A stretch of DNA of 64,000 bases from CAYYYP01 sp964475985 (GCA_964475985.1 CAYYYP010000003.1:1-64000), one strand, 5' to 3'; counted from the stretch's first letter, positions 1 through 8,879 are shown. Numbers and translations: made by a program. Notes: generated from the letters alone by a model not told the origin.

Positions 1-12
1 ACTTAAGCAGTA

Positions 13-75
13 TTACTTTTTCTTTGTTTTCTTCTTAGTGGTTTTCTTTGCTTTCTTTGCTTTCTTTGTCGCCAC
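13..75 (-). CDS. Very short lysine-rich basic peptide (20 aa)
   Basis: A complete mini-gene read on the minus strand: GTG start at 75, stop TAA at 13-15. Twenty codons give a peptide made almost only of Lys, Thr and Ala, beginning M-A-T-K-K-A and containing repeated A-K-K units. A perfect AAGGAGGT Shine-Dalgarno sequence lies at 81-88, five bases before the start, and is the strongest ribosome-binding site I noticed in the window. The composition resembles the tails of bacterial histone H1-like proteins, which suggests nucleic-acid binding, but that is inference. It is divergent from lolA. It could also be a by-product of a repetitive tract, but the combination of ideal SD, start and stop makes a translated gene likely. 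Confidence 0.6.
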   Translation of the reverse strand: MATKKAKKAKKTTKKKTKKK

Positions 76-176
76 GGTGAACCTCCTTAAGTTGCGTTAC
101 TTAATATGTTACTCGATTGATACAGAATTCCAAATGAAAAATAAATCCCTTGCTACTCTTTTTCTTGAAGGAAGAA

Positions 177-980
177 ATGATCAAAATGAATTTCAATGTC
201 CAAACCCATCTGCGACAAACCTTGAATCAATTTTTTTTCGCCCAGAGAAGGAGGTTATCGACGAAATTCATTCTTACATTCGTCTTCTCCATGAGTTTGT
301 GTTCTCTCACCGGCGTAAGCGAAGCTAAAAATACGCCGAAAAAAGCCACAAATGACAATTCAAATCCTACCGCGACGACAATCACGCTTCCATCCGCAAG
401 TATGGAAGCATTCGAAGCAATGATGATGAAGACAAAAAACCTTACTGCCGTGTTTCATCAAGAAACAACTTCGGCGTCGTCGGGAAGAGTTAGAGAATCG
501 GCCGGTCGTGTTTACATTTCCAAGCCAAACTGCTTTCGTTGGGAGGTCACGAGTCCGGATCCTTCCATTCTCACCTCTAACGGTGAACGAATTTGGTATT
601 ACACACCACCTTTCCAAGAAGGCGATCGTGCACAGCTCTTGGTTCGGGCTGCAAAAAAGGATCAGACCCAGCTTGCCATTAGCCTCCTGGCAGGCGGCGA
701 AAGTTTTAAAAAGCAGTTCGACATTCGCCGGCTCTCCAGCTCGGGCGGGACGGTTTATCAGTTAAAACCCCTTAAAGAGGCTGGCTCTATAAAAGATGTT
801 GAGCTTCAGATTGAAAACCAGACCAATTTAGTTTATAGAATCACCCTGAATCATTTAGATGGGGGACGGACACGCATTCGTTTTACGGAGATTTCAAAGG
901 TCCCTTCTCTGCCGGTTCAAATGTTCCGTTTTTCATCTCCCCCCGGAGTGCCGGTGGATATCGTTGATGAGTCAAAATAA
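177..980 (+). CDS. lolA: Outer-membrane lipoprotein carrier protein LolA
   Basis: Periplasmic chaperone that accepts lipoproteins from LolCDE and carries them to the outer membrane. The mature part (from about residue 51) has LolA-family features: a segment predicting an unclosed beta barrel, the FRW motif in NCFRWEVTSPDPSIL, the following NGERIWYYTPP stretch, and a C-terminal strand region. The N-terminus looks like a signal peptide with a long basic n-region (RRR), a hydrophobic core at about 30-45 and a possible cleavage after SEA; no lipobox is seen. ATG 177 was chosen because GAAGG sits just upstream; ATG 186 is equally possible, and a TTG at 150 would lengthen the n-region. It ends 11 bases before yajQ, so the two are probably cotranscribed. 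Confidence 0.85.
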   Translation: MIKMNFNVQTHLRQTLNQFFFAQRRRLSTKFILTFVFSMSLCSLTGVSEAKNTPKKATNDNSNPTATTITLPSASMEAFEAMMMKTKNLTAVFHQETTSASSGRVRESAGRVYISKPNCFRWEVTSPDPSILTSNGERIWYYTPPFQEGDRAQLLVRAAKKDQTQLAISLLAGGESFKKQFDIRRLSSSGGTVYQLKPLKEAGSIKDVELQIENQTNLVYRITLNHLDGGRTRIRFTEISKVPSLPVQMFRFSSPPGVPVDIVDESK

Positions 981-991
981 AAGGATCGTCC

Positions 992-1477
992 ATGCCATCA
1001 TTTGATGTTGTTTCCGAAATGAACTTTCATGAATTAGAAAATGCGATCAATATCGCAAAAAAGGAAATTGAGACCAGGTTCGATTTCAAAGGATCTAAAA
1101 GCGATATCGTTTACGACAAAAAGACCATCACTCTCACATCAGATGATGAACTTAAATTAAAACAGTTAACGGAAGTCCTAACCTCAAAGATGATTAAGCG
1201 TGGCCTTTCCACTCTGTCCTTAGATTTCGGCAAGATCGAAGCCGCCGGTGGAATGACCAAACGACAAAATGTCGCACTCAAAGACGGCATTGATGCGGAA
1301 AACGCAAAAAAGATCAACAAGCTCATCAAAGACAGCAAGCTCAAGGTTACGTCCCAGTATATGGATGAAATGGTGAGGGTGACTGGCAAAAAAATCGACG
1401 ACCTTCAGGCCGTAATGCAAATGTTAAAAACTTCCTTCAATGAAGTTGCTCTTCAGTTCAAGAATATGAGGTCCTGA
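992..1477 (+). CDS. yajQ: YajQ family nucleotide-binding protein
   Basis: 161 residues, the normal length for the YajQ/UPF0234 family. The N-terminus MPSFDVVSEMNFHEL and the RFDFKGSKSDI segment are hallmark sequences of the family, which has two ferredoxin-like domains. Family members have been reported to bind nucleotides including cyclic di-GMP; the role in this organism is not shown by the sequence. The gene sits 11 bases after lolA and 3 bases before rimO, suggesting one transcription unit. An AAAGGA sequence precedes the ATG at a suitable distance. Confidence 0.92.
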   Translation: MPSFDVVSEMNFHELENAINIAKKEIETRFDFKGSKSDIVYDKKTITLTSDDELKLKQLTEVLTSKMIKRGLSTLSLDFGKIEAAGGMTKRQNVALKDGIDAENAKKINKLIKDSKLKVTSQYMDEMVRVTGKKIDDLQAVMQMLKTSFNEVALQFKNMRS

Positions 1478-1480
1478 TCC

Positions 1481-2875
1481 ATGGAAAATCAACTAACCCC
1501 GCCTTTATCTTCAAGCGTCGCCCAAGCACTGAGTAAGAAAGTTCACTTTGTGAGCCTTGGTTGCGCAAAAAATCTGGTTGATTCCCAGGTCATGCTTGGC
1601 CTTCTTAAGTCTGATCAATATGATGTGTCGGCCTCCGCCGAAGAGGCCGATGTGATCGTAGTGAATACCTGCAGTTTCATTGAATCTTCCAAAGTTGAAA
1701 GCATTGATACCATCCTTGAGATGGCAAGCCATAAAGACCAGAGCAGGTGCAAAGCACTAGTGGTCGCAGGCTGTTTGCCGCAACGTTATAAAAGCGAGCT
1801 TGAAAAAGAATTTCCGGAGGTAGACCTCTTCATTGGTACTGGTGAGTACCAACGGATCGCAGAACTAGTGGACTGGGCGAGAAAAGGTGAACTCCCTCAA
1901 CGTGCATATGTAAATAAACCGGTATTTTTGCATGACGAAACGCATCCACGTTTACATACGGGCGAATTTTTCAGCAGTTATCTAAAAATCTCCGAAGGTT
2001 GTAATCGACATTGCAGTTTTTGCATCATTCCTACTCTACGGGGAAATACTCGGAGCCGGGAAGTCCAAGGGCTGGTTGAGGAAGCCAAAAAACTTGCTGA
2101 TCAAGGGGTGAAGGAATTGGTGCTGGTGGCCCAAGATCTCACGGAGTACGGAATGGAGCATCGTTACCAAAAGATGACTCTCGAGAAACTTTTGCCGGCT
2201 CTGGCAAAGATCGAAGGTATCGAGTGGATCCGACTTCTCTACGCCTACCCCGATCAATTCTCCGATGAACTTATCGATATCATGGCTTCGGAACCAAAGG
2301 TTGCTAAGTACCTCGACATGCCGATTCAACACACTCAAGATCGCATACTGAAGTTAATGAATCGCCGTTTTACCCGCGATCAAATCATGAAGTTTATCGA
2401 AAAATTACGCACAAAAATTCCTGGTATTTTTCTTCGAACTTCCATCATCGCAGGCTTTCCCGGTGAAACGGAAGAAGAATTTCAGAACCTCAAAAAGGAT
2501 CTAGAATTGCTTCAGTTCGACTTCTTAGGTGCATTTCATTATTCCAAGGAAGAAGGAACCAAGGCTGCTCGTTTGGAAGGACTCGCTCCGTTGCAAACCC
2601 GCAAACGTCGGCAGAAGGAAGTTCGCGCGCTGCATGAAGCTATTTCTAAACGTAAGAATGATTCCCATATTGGGCGAGTGTTTGACGTTTTAGTTGAAGG
2701 GGTTTCGGAAGAAACCGAACTACTCCTAAAGGGCCGTCATATGGGACAGGCTCCCGAGATCGATGGGCAAGTGCTCATCAACGACGGTCAGGCGAAACCG
2801 GGCGATATCGTCCGGGTGGAAATCACCGAAGCGTTGCCCTTTGACCTAGTGGGCGGAATCATCGCGACTCATTAG
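1481..2875 (+). CDS. rimO: Ribosomal protein S12 methylthiotransferase RimO
   Basis: Radical SAM enzyme that adds a methylthio group to an aspartate of ribosomal protein S12. The 464 residues show the family layout: an N-terminal UPF0004 domain with three cluster cysteines (C28 in VSLGCAKNLVDS, C64 in VNTCSF, C98 in VAGCLPQRY), a radical SAM core with C174-x3-C178-x2-C181 (CNRHCSFC), and a C-terminal TRAM domain. The motif SLGCAKNLVDS separates RimO from MiaB. It follows yajQ by 3 bases and converges on mltG with only 8 bases between the stop codons. Confidence 0.95.
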   Translation: MENQLTPPLSSSVAQALSKKVHFVSLGCAKNLVDSQVMLGLLKSDQYDVSASAEEADVIVVNTCSFIESSKVESIDTILEMASHKDQSRCKALVVAGCLPQRYKSELEKEFPEVDLFIGTGEYQRIAELVDWARKGELPQRAYVNKPVFLHDETHPRLHTGEFFSSYLKISEGCNRHCSFCIIPTLRGNTRSREVQGLVEEAKKLADQGVKELVLVAQDLTEYGMEHRYQKMTLEKLLPALAKIEGIEWIRLLYAYPDQFSDELIDIMASEPKVAKYLDMPIQHTQDRILKLMNRRFTRDQIMKFIEKLRTKIPGIFLRTSIIAGFPGETEEEFQNLKKDLELLQFDFLGAFHYSKEEGTKAARLEGLAPLQTRKRRQKEVRALHEAISKRKNDSHIGRVFDVLVEGVSEETELLLKGRHMGQAPEIDGQVLINDGQAKPGDIVRVEITEALPFDLVGGIIATH

Positions 2876-2894
2876 TTTTTGAGTCATTGTTTTT
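2866..2894 (+). terminator. Possible weak terminator at the end of rimO
   Basis: A 6-bp inverted repeat, GACTCA at 2866-2871 and TGAGTC at 2880-2885, spans the rimO stop codon with an 8-nt loop and is followed by a T-rich stretch to about 2894. The stem is short and lies partly in the 3' end of the convergent mltG gene, so a chance repeat cannot be excluded. Confidence 0.25.
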
Positions 2895-3942
2895 GTTTCA
2901 ATTCTCGCCACGAATGCCCTTCCCTGGCCTTCGCGTTAAGCTGGAATTTTTGCACTGCTTCGAGATGCTTTTCGTAGGTTTCCGTAAACTCATGGGTGCC
3001 ATCGTTATGGGATACAAAGTAAATGTATTTACTCTGGGCAGGCGCTAAAACCGCTTCCAACGCCCCCTTACCGGGATTGGCGATGGGCCCGATGGGTAAC
3101 CCACCCTTGGTGTAGGTATTGTACGGTGAAGGTGTGAGCAGGTCCTTTTTGGAAATATTTCCAATATAGTTTTTCATCCCATAAATCACCGTGGGATCAC
3201 TTTGTAGGCGCATTCCTTTTTGTAACCGATTTAGGAAAACTGAAGCTATGAGCGGCCGCTCGCGAGGATCTCCCGTCTCGCGCTCCACCATACTTGCCAA
3301 AGTGACATACTGTAGCTCAGAAAAACCCATCCGGTGGGCACTCTCTAAGTGCTGTTCCGTTACGACCGAGCGATACTTTTTTGTCATCTGATGAATGAGG
3401 ATCTCGGCCTTAGTGTGCCGGGAAATGAGATAGGTATCAGGAAATAAAAACCCTTCTAGACTCGGAGGTGGTATCGAAAAAATACCAAGGGATTTTATGA
3501 ATTCAAAGTCATGGCTTAAGGCGGTGAATCGTTCCATTTCAATGGTCGCAGTTTCGGGGGGTAACGCACTGCCAAAAATAGAAGCGATCTGCTTTAAGTC
3601 CATGCCTTCAGGAATGGTTATAGGCTTGGCGTAGGAAATTCCTGAAACCAAAGTATCCAAAACTTCTTTAGGACTCATTTGGTCCGTAAATCGATAATCC
3701 CCAGCCTTAATCTTTGAAAGATCGCCGGTTATCCTTCCGTACCAGAAGAGAAGCTCTGGGTTCCTTAAAATTCCTTCCCGCCCTAAGGTATCAATGATCT
3801 TCCGCGGTTTTTGATTTCGAACCACATCAAAAAAGAACTCTTTGGTCGGAGCCGTATTTGGAGGGGTGTTTAATTCGTTTTGAAGCCACAAGAAAATTCC
3901 TACGAAAACGAGAACGAAGGTGAGCATTAGCTTAAGGCGCAT
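2884..3942 (-). CDS. mltG: Endolytic murein transglycosylase MltG
   Basis: Inner-membrane lytic transglycosylase (YceG family) that cuts nascent peptidoglycan strands. The 352-residue protein has one N-terminal membrane anchor (about 5-21), then a LysM-like region (about 30-110, including GDYRF), then the catalytic domain. The putative catalytic glutamate is E220 in LASMVERETGDPRERPLIA, and the family motif EGFLFPDTY is at about 163. Length and motif order are typical. It is transcribed alone, convergent with rimO and divergent from rho. Confidence 0.93.
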   Translation of the reverse strand: MRLKLMLTFVLVFVGIFLWLQNELNTPPNTAPTKEFFFDVVRNQKPRKIIDTLGREGILRNPELLFWYGRITGDLSKIKAGDYRFTDQMSPKEVLDTLVSGISYAKPITIPEGMDLKQIASIFGSALPPETATIEMERFTALSHDFEFIKSLGIFSIPPPSLEGFLFPDTYLISRHTKAEILIHQMTKKYRSVVTEQHLESAHRMGFSELQYVTLASMVERETGDPRERPLIASVFLNRLQKGMRLQSDPTVIYGMKNYIGNISKKDLLTPSPYNTYTKGGLPIGPIANPGKGALEAVLAPAQSKYIYFVSHNDGTHEFTETYEKHLEAVQKFQLNAKAREGHSWRELKQKQ

Positions 3943-4037
3943 TCCTTTTTATATCAGTTTTTCACCGTCTTAAAAGTAGTCTCCGCGGCATCGTTTTAAG
4001 GGAGGTTCTAACCAAGAAATATTTACCTCAGGACGCA

Positions 4038-4067
4038 TTGACACGATGTGTTGTCATTGCTTACTCT
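4038..4067 (+). promoter_or_regulatory. Candidate promoter for rho
   Basis: A perfect TTGACA is at 4038-4043. A 17-base spacer ending in TG-C leads to TTACTC (4061-4066), or an 18-base spacer to TACTCT. The -10 match is poor. If used, transcription would begin at about 4074, very close to the rho start codon, leaving almost no 5' leader. Confidence 0.3.
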
Positions 4068-5327
4068 ATGAGTACCCCCATGCACCTAAAAGAACTTAAA
4101 GAAAAAAAGAGATTTGACCTCATTGAACAAGGCAAAGCCCTAGGAATTGAACAGGCCACTAATCTACGGCGGCAAGAGCTTATTTTTGCTATTCTCGAAA
4201 AGACGGCGGCGAGTGGGGAAACCATTTCCAGCGAAGGCATTTTAGAATGTGTTTCGGATGGTTTCGGTTTTCTGCGTTCCTCCGATTATAACTATTTGCC
4301 AGGTCCGGACGATATCTACGTATCCCCTTCCCAGATTCGCAAATTCAATTTGCGCAGCGGCGATACCGTGGAAGGCCAAGTCAGGCCTCCCAAAGAAGGC
4401 GAAAGGTATTTTGCCCTCCTTAAGGTCGATCGCTTGAACTTTGAAGAACCAAGCCAGGTCCGGGAAAAGGTCCTTTTTGACAACCTTACTCCTCTCTATC
4501 CAGAGAAACGGCTAAAACTTGAGCACGACGTCTCAACCCTCTCAACTAGAGTGATTGATATGCTAGTGCCCATTGGTATGGGGCAACGTTGCCTTATTGT
4601 AGCCCCACCTCGGGCGGGTAAAACAATTTTATTGAAGGACATTGCCCATGCGATTTCCAAAAATCATCCCGATGTCGTGCTTATCGTTTTACTCATTGAT
4701 GAACGTCCCGAGGAAGTTACGGATATGCAGCGTAGCGTCAAAGGTGAGGTTGTAAGTTCCACCTTCGATGAGCAGGCTTCCCGGCACGTCCAAGTTGCAG
4801 AAATGGTTTTAGAAAAGGCAAAGCGTTTGGCGGAAAACAAAAAGGATGTCGTAATTCTTTTGGATTCCATCACAAGGCTAGCTCGAGCTTACAACGCGGT
4901 AGTGCCCGCGAGCGGTAAAGTCCTCTCTGGAGGAGTTGATTCTAACGCATTGCACAAACCAAAACGTTTTTTTGGTGCCGCCAGAAACTTAGAAGAAGGG
5001 GGCAGCATTACCATCATAGCTACTGCCCTCATCGATACGGGCTCCCGTATGGATGACGTTATTTTTGAAGAGTTCAAAGGTACCGGAAACGCGGAAATTC
5101 ACTTGGACCGAAGGCTCATGGAAAAACGCATCTTTCCTTGCGTAGACATTGCAAAATCGGCCACCCGCAAAGAAGAACTCTTACTTGAAAAGGACCTTCT
5201 CAATCGGATCTGGGTTTTGCGAAAGATTCTCCATCCTATGGGCACCGTTGATGCCATGGAGTTTCTGCTCTCCCGCCTTGGCGCATCTAAAACCAACCGG
5301 GATTTTCTCATGGGAATGAACACGTGA
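4068..5327 (+). CDS. rho: Transcription termination factor Rho
   Basis: Hexameric RNA-dependent ATPase that ends transcription. The 419 residues match the usual length. In order: an N-terminal helical domain (LKELKEKKRFDLIEQGKALG), the CSD-like RNA-binding fold (GILECVSDGFGFLRS...DDIYVSPSQIRKF), Walker A APPRAGKT at about 180, Walker B region VVILLDSITRLARAYN, and the conserved FFGAARN and TALIDTGSRMDDVIFEEFKG. The start is uncertain: ATG 4068 and ATG 4080 are both in frame and neither has a clear Shine-Dalgarno; homology fits 4080 best. An upstream TTG at 4038 coincides with a -35-like TTGACA and is unlikely to be the start. It leads a rho-rpmE-prfA-prmC-murA block. Confidence 0.96.
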   Translation: MSTPMHLKELKEKKRFDLIEQGKALGIEQATNLRRQELIFAILEKTAASGETISSEGILECVSDGFGFLRSSDYNYLPGPDDIYVSPSQIRKFNLRSGDTVEGQVRPPKEGERYFALLKVDRLNFEEPSQVREKVLFDNLTPLYPEKRLKLEHDVSTLSTRVIDMLVPIGMGQRCLIVAPPRAGKTILLKDIAHAISKNHPDVVLIVLLIDERPEEVTDMQRSVKGEVVSSTFDEQASRHVQVAEMVLEKAKRLAENKKDVVILLDSITRLARAYNAVVPASGKVLSGGVDSNALHKPKRFFGAARNLEEGGSITIIATALIDTGSRMDDVIFEEFKGTGNAEIHLDRRLMEKRIFPCVDIAKSATRKEELLLEKDLLNRIWVLRKILHPMGTVDAMEFLLSRLGASKTNRDFLMGMNT

Positions 5328-5375
5328 TCGTCCTTGCACCGTTTGCTGAAAACTGATAAACGGATACGATCTTTT
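5326..5375 (+). terminator. Stem-loop with T run between rho and rpmE
   Basis: Two nested inverted repeats start in the rho stop codon: outer arms GATCGT (5326-5331) and ACGATC (5366-5371), inner arms CCGTTT (5339-5344) and AAACGG (5358-5363), followed at once by TTTT (5372-5375). The internal loop is asymmetric (7 versus 2 bases). It could be an intrinsic terminator, an attenuator that sets rpmE level, or an L31 mRNA control element. Confidence 0.45.
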
Positions 5376-5406
5376 CAAGTTCTATTTCTATTGAGGAAGC
5401 TTAATC

Positions 5407-5622
5407 ATGAAAGCCGGAATCCACCCTATTTATAATGAAACGACCATTACTTGCGCTTGTGGGAGCTCCATTGAGTCTCGCAATACCCGTGAGAAGGTAA
5501 GTGTTGAAATTTGTTCAAGTTGTCATCCTTTTTACACAGGCACACATAAGCTTGTGGATGCTGAAGGCCGAGTACAACGCTTCATGAAGAAGTACGAAAA
5601 GAATAAGAAACAAGCGAGTTAG
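5407..5622 (+). CDS. rpmE: 50S ribosomal protein L31 (zinc-binding type)
   Basis: 71 residues, normal for L31. It starts MKAGIHPIYNETTITCACG and has two Cys pairs (CAC near residue 16 and CSSC near residue 38) followed by HPFYTG, the zinc-containing form of L31 rather than the zinc-independent paralogue. GAGGAAG lies at good distance before the ATG. It is 79 bases after rho with a stem-loop between, and 10 bases before prfA. Being the Cys form, its supply may depend on zinc; no Zur-type operator was seen. Confidence 0.97.
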   Translation: MKAGIHPIYNETTITCACGSSIESRNTREKVSVEICSSCHPFYTGTHKLVDAEGRVQRFMKKYEKNKKQAS

Positions 5623-5632
5623 TTAAGACTTC

Positions 5633-6727
5633 ATGTCTGACTCTAGTGCTTCTCTTTCTGCCAAATTAGAAGGGGTAGAGCGTCGTTTTGAATATCTTGA
5701 TTCACGCCTGGCCGACCCTTCTTTAGCCCAAAATCCCCAAGAACTCCGCAGTCTTTCAAAGGAACGCTCTGATCTTTTGGGGCTTGTGGATACGTTTCGT
5801 CGTTATCGTAGCTGCCTTGAGGAAGTTCAGGGCAATAAACTTATGCTTGAGGATCGGGATTCCGAAATTCGGGCTATGGCTAAGGAAGATTTAGATCGCC
5901 TCGAAGTAGAAGTTCAAAGTCTTGAGGAGAAACTCAAGGTCTTGCTTCTGCCTAAAGACCCTAACGATGATAAAAACATCTTTCTTGAAATTAGAGCTGG
6001 GGCGGGGGGCGATGAGGCAGCGCTTTTTGTAGGTGAGCTTTTCCGTGCCTATAAAATGTATGCGGAATCCCAAAACTGGCGAGTAGAACTTATGAATGCC
6101 AACCCTACCGGTATTGGTGGGTTTAAAGAAATTATTGCTATGATTTCAGGCACTAGCGTTTTCAGCAAACTTAAGTTTGAAGCAGGGGTCCATCGTGTGC
6201 AGAGGGTACCGGAAACTGAAGGAAGTGGGCGCATTCATACCTCAACCATTACGGTTGCTGTCATGCCCGAAGCTGAAGAGGTAGATATTACAATCCGGCC
6301 CGAAGACCTTCGGATCGACGTTTTTCGTTCGGGGGGCGCCGGTGGGCAGAGTGTGAATACCACCGATTCCGCAGTTCGGATCACCCACTTACCAACGGGA
6401 ATTGTTGTGGCGTGTCAAGATGAGCGAAGTCAGCTTAAAAACAAAGATAAAGGCATGAAAATCCTGCGCGCCCGGCTATTTGACGCAAAACAAAGCAAGC
6501 AAGATCAAGAACAAGCCGATGCCAGACGTTCTCAGGTCGGTACGGGTGATCGTTCAGAACGTATCCGCACCTATAACTTCCCGCAGTCTCGGCTAACGGA
6601 TCACCGCATTGGCCTTACCGCCCATAATCTCAACGAAGTCATGCAAGGAAAGCTTGAAGATGTAATTACTGCGTTGGTCTCTCACCATCAAGCTGAGCTT
6701 CTTCGTGAACATGCTGGTGTGAGCTAA
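5633..6727 (+). CDS. prfA: Peptide chain release factor 1
   Basis: Recognises UAA and UAG stop codons and triggers peptide release. The 364 residues are typical. The catalytic GGQ is at 237-239 (RSGGAGGQSVNTTDSAVR) and its Gln is the substrate of PrmC, encoded next. The codon-recognition tripeptide, PAT in E. coli RF1, is P193-E194-T195 here. It keeps the P-x-T form of RF1 and is not the SPF of RF2. No in-frame stop or frameshift site is seen, unlike prfB. It lies between rpmE (10 bases) and prmC (8 bases). Confidence 0.96.
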   Translation: MSDSSASLSAKLEGVERRFEYLDSRLADPSLAQNPQELRSLSKERSDLLGLVDTFRRYRSCLEEVQGNKLMLEDRDSEIRAMAKEDLDRLEVEVQSLEEKLKVLLLPKDPNDDKNIFLEIRAGAGGDEAALFVGELFRAYKMYAESQNWRVELMNANPTGIGGFKEIIAMISGTSVFSKLKFEAGVHRVQRVPETEGSGRIHTSTITVAVMPEAEEVDITIRPEDLRIDVFRSGGAGGQSVNTTDSAVRITHLPTGIVVACQDERSQLKNKDKGMKILRARLFDAKQSKQDQEQADARRSQVGTGDRSERIRTYNFPQSRLTDHRIGLTAHNLNEVMQGKLEDVITALVSHHQAELLREHAGVS

Positions 6728-6735
6728 AATTTCCC

Positions 6736-7581
6736 GTGAGTATCCCGGGTCATGAACTGCGCATTCTTGAAGCTCACGTAAGGCAAATACGTTTGAACCA
6801 ACTGGAATTTGCACGGCTCGAGCGTCCCCTCAATGAGTATGAACAGCGATCGCTCGATGAACTTGTCGAAAATCGAAGGTTAGGATTTCCGCTACAATAT
6901 TTAATTGGGTCTCAGGAGTTTTGGGGCAGAACATTTTTTGTCACAACCCAAGTTCTTGTCCCTAGGCCAGAGACCGAGGGTTTGGTGGAGCGTTGTCTAA
7001 ACAGCCTCAAGAACATTCATCGGAACACGCTTGGTCCGAACCGGCTCGCACGGGTTTTGGAATTAGGGGTGGGGTCCGGATGCATCGGAATCACATTATG
7101 TTTAGAAGATTCTAACGTCAGGGTCTGGGGCACGGAAGCGTCTGAGGGTGCCTGTGAAGTCGCATTGGAAAACGCACAAAAACTTCGGGCCGATGGTTTT
7201 GTGCTCATAAAAGTTTCTCCAGGCAAGCCTGATCTCGGTGACTATGAGAGGTTTGCTGACGAAAGTTTTGATTTGTTGGTTTCTAATCCTCCTTACTTGG
7301 ATGAAACGGATGTCATGGGCGAGGATGTGGTCGCTCATGAACCGCACGAAGCACTTTTTCCGCCGGCTTTAATGGGAATGAAAGATCCGCAGCTTTTTTA
7401 CAAGTTTCTCGCGCCCCTTTGCCAAAGACTTTTATGCTCAGGCGGGATTGCGTGGTTTGAAGTGGCTCATTCAAGGGCAGAAGAAACCCAAAAAATTTTT
7501 CAAGAAAAAGGATTTTTGACCAATCTGGAATGTGATCTTGCGGGACATCTACGTTATCTTAAAGTCACGAAGGGTTTATAA
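6736..7581 (+). CDS. prmC: Release factor glutamine N5-methyltransferase PrmC
   Basis: SAM-dependent enzyme (HemK) that methylates the Gln of the GGQ motif in release factors. 281 residues with an N-terminal helical domain, FPLQYLIGSQEFWG at about 51-64, VPRPETE at about 75-81, the SAM-binding ELGVGSGCIGI (about 109-119) and the catalytic NPPY (184-187). The GTG start at 6736 is 8 bases after the prfA stop, consistent with translational coupling; there is no strong Shine-Dalgarno. The prfA-prmC order is very common in bacteria. Confidence 0.95.
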   Translation: MSIPGHELRILEAHVRQIRLNQLEFARLERPLNEYEQRSLDELVENRRLGFPLQYLIGSQEFWGRTFFVTTQVLVPRPETEGLVERCLNSLKNIHRNTLGPNRLARVLELGVGSGCIGITLCLEDSNVRVWGTEASEGACEVALENAQKLRADGFVLIKVSPGKPDLGDYERFADESFDLLVSNPPYLDETDVMGEDVVAHEPHEALFPPALMGMKDPQLFYKFLAPLCQRLLCSGGIAWFEVAHSRAEETQKIFQEKGFLTNLECDLAGHLRYLKVTKGL

Positions 7582-7589
7582 GGAAAAAT

Positions 7590-8879
7590 ATGGATCGATT
7601 AGTCATCAAAGGTGGGTTTCCCCTCAAGGGTTCGATTGCCGTTAGCGGAGCCAAAAATGCGGCATTACCGATCCTTTTTGCGGCTGTTTTGAGTGATGAA
7701 AAATGTACTTTTTCAAACGTTCCGTTACTTGCCGATATTCGTACAACGGTTAAAATCCTAGAGCAGGTCGGTGTGGTCACGGAATGGGATCAGAATAAAA
7801 AAGTGCTTACGACCAATGCTGCGAACATCACTTCCTTTGAAGCACCCTATGAACTTGTGCGAACGATGCGAGCTTCCGTACTGATTTTGGGGCCACTGCT
7901 CGCAAGGTTTGGTGAGGCTAGGGTGTCGTTGCCCGGCGGTTGCAGCATTGGAGCTCGGCCGGTGAATCTCCACCTTATGGCACTAGAAAAAATGGGCGCA
8001 AAAATCGAAGTAGAAAATGGCTACATTTCTGCCAGTGCAAAAAAATTAAAGGGCGCGGTGATTCATTTTCCCATCATATCCGTCGGCGCCACGGAAAATA
8101 CCGTTATGGCCGCAACCCTTGCGGAAGGCGTGACTACACTTGAAAATGCGGCGCTTGAACCAGAAATTGTCGATCTTTGTAATTTTTTAATTTCCTGTGG
8201 AGTTAAAATCGAAGGGGTAGGGACATCAGTGCTAAAAGTCCACGGTGCACAAGGGCGCAGCGCTTTGCGCGGTTGCTCCCATAAAATCATCGCGGATCGG
8301 ATCGAGGCCGGGACTTATCTTGCCGCAACCGCGGCGGCAGGTGGTGAAATCACTTTGAACGATATCAACCCTCAGTTTTTAGGTGCGGTATTGGAGAAGC
8401 TTCGGGAAACAGGTTGCGAAATTTCCACAACGGTAAATAGCATTACTATAAAAGCACCGTCCGCGCCGGATGGATTGCGGGCCGTGGATGTAACCACCAA
8501 AGAATTCCCAGGGTTTCCCACGGATATGCAGGCGCAGCTTATGGCCGCAATGTGCGTGGCTAAGGGACGGTCGGTCTTTTCCGAGAACATTTTTGAAAAC
8601 CGCTTTATGCATGTACCCGAACTCATGCGTCTGGGCGCCGATATTGCTATTCAAGGATCAACCGCAGTTACAACCGGGAAAGGCCGCCTGGGGCTCTCGG
8701 GGGCCATTGTTATGGCCACTGATTTGCGAGCAAGTGCATCTTTGGTCATCGCAGCCCTGGCTTCACGCGGAGAAACGGTTGTGCGAAGAGTTTATCATCT
8801 GGATCGCGGTTATGAAGACATGGAGCGAAAGCTTTCCTCCTTAGGCGCACAGATCAAACGTGAAAAGGAAGCTGAGTGA
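7590..8879 (+). CDS. murA: UDP-N-acetylglucosamine 1-carboxyvinyltransferase MurA
   Basis: First committed step of peptidoglycan synthesis: transfers enolpyruvate from PEP to UDP-GlcNAc in the cytoplasm. The 429 residues contain the N-terminal GSIAVSGAKNAALP and the active-site loop LPGGCSIGARPVNLH, where C118 corresponds to Cys115 of E. coli MurA, the fosfomycin target. The cysteine is retained, so intrinsic resistance through a Cys-to-Asp change is not indicated. AAGGAAA precedes the ATG. It ends in a TGATG overlap with the HIT gene. Confidence 0.97.
   Translation: MDRLVIKGGFPLKGSIAVSGAKNAALPILFAAVLSDEKCTFSNVPLLADIRTTVKILEQVGVVTEWDQNKKVLTTNAANITSFEAPYELVRTMRASVLILGPLLARFGEARVSLPGGCSIGARPVNLHLMALEKMGAKIEVENGYISASAKKLKGAVIHFPIISVGATENTVMAATLAEGVTTLENAALEPEIVDLCNFLISCGVKIEGVGTSVLKVHGAQGRSALRGCSHKIIADRIEAGTYLAATAAAGGEITLNDINPQFLGAVLEKLRETGCEISTTVNSITIKAPSAPDGLRAVDVTTKEFPGFPTDMQAQLMAAMCVAKGRSVFSENIFENRFMHVPELMRLGADIAIQGSTAVTTGKGRLGLSGAIVMATDLRASASLVIAALASRGETVVRRVYHLDRGYEDMERKLSSLGAQIKREKEAE

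Noticed and set aside
38..328. A 96-codon plus-strand frame at the start of the window
   Set aside because: It reads through the antisense of the lysine-rich peptide and out of frame through the LolA signal peptide, and its repetitive Phe-rich start is explained by the minus-strand gene.
6205..6219. PET in place of PAT in the codon-recognition motif of release factor 1
   Set aside because: The P-x-T form is kept and the middle position varies among RF1 proteins, so no change in stop-codon use is indicated.
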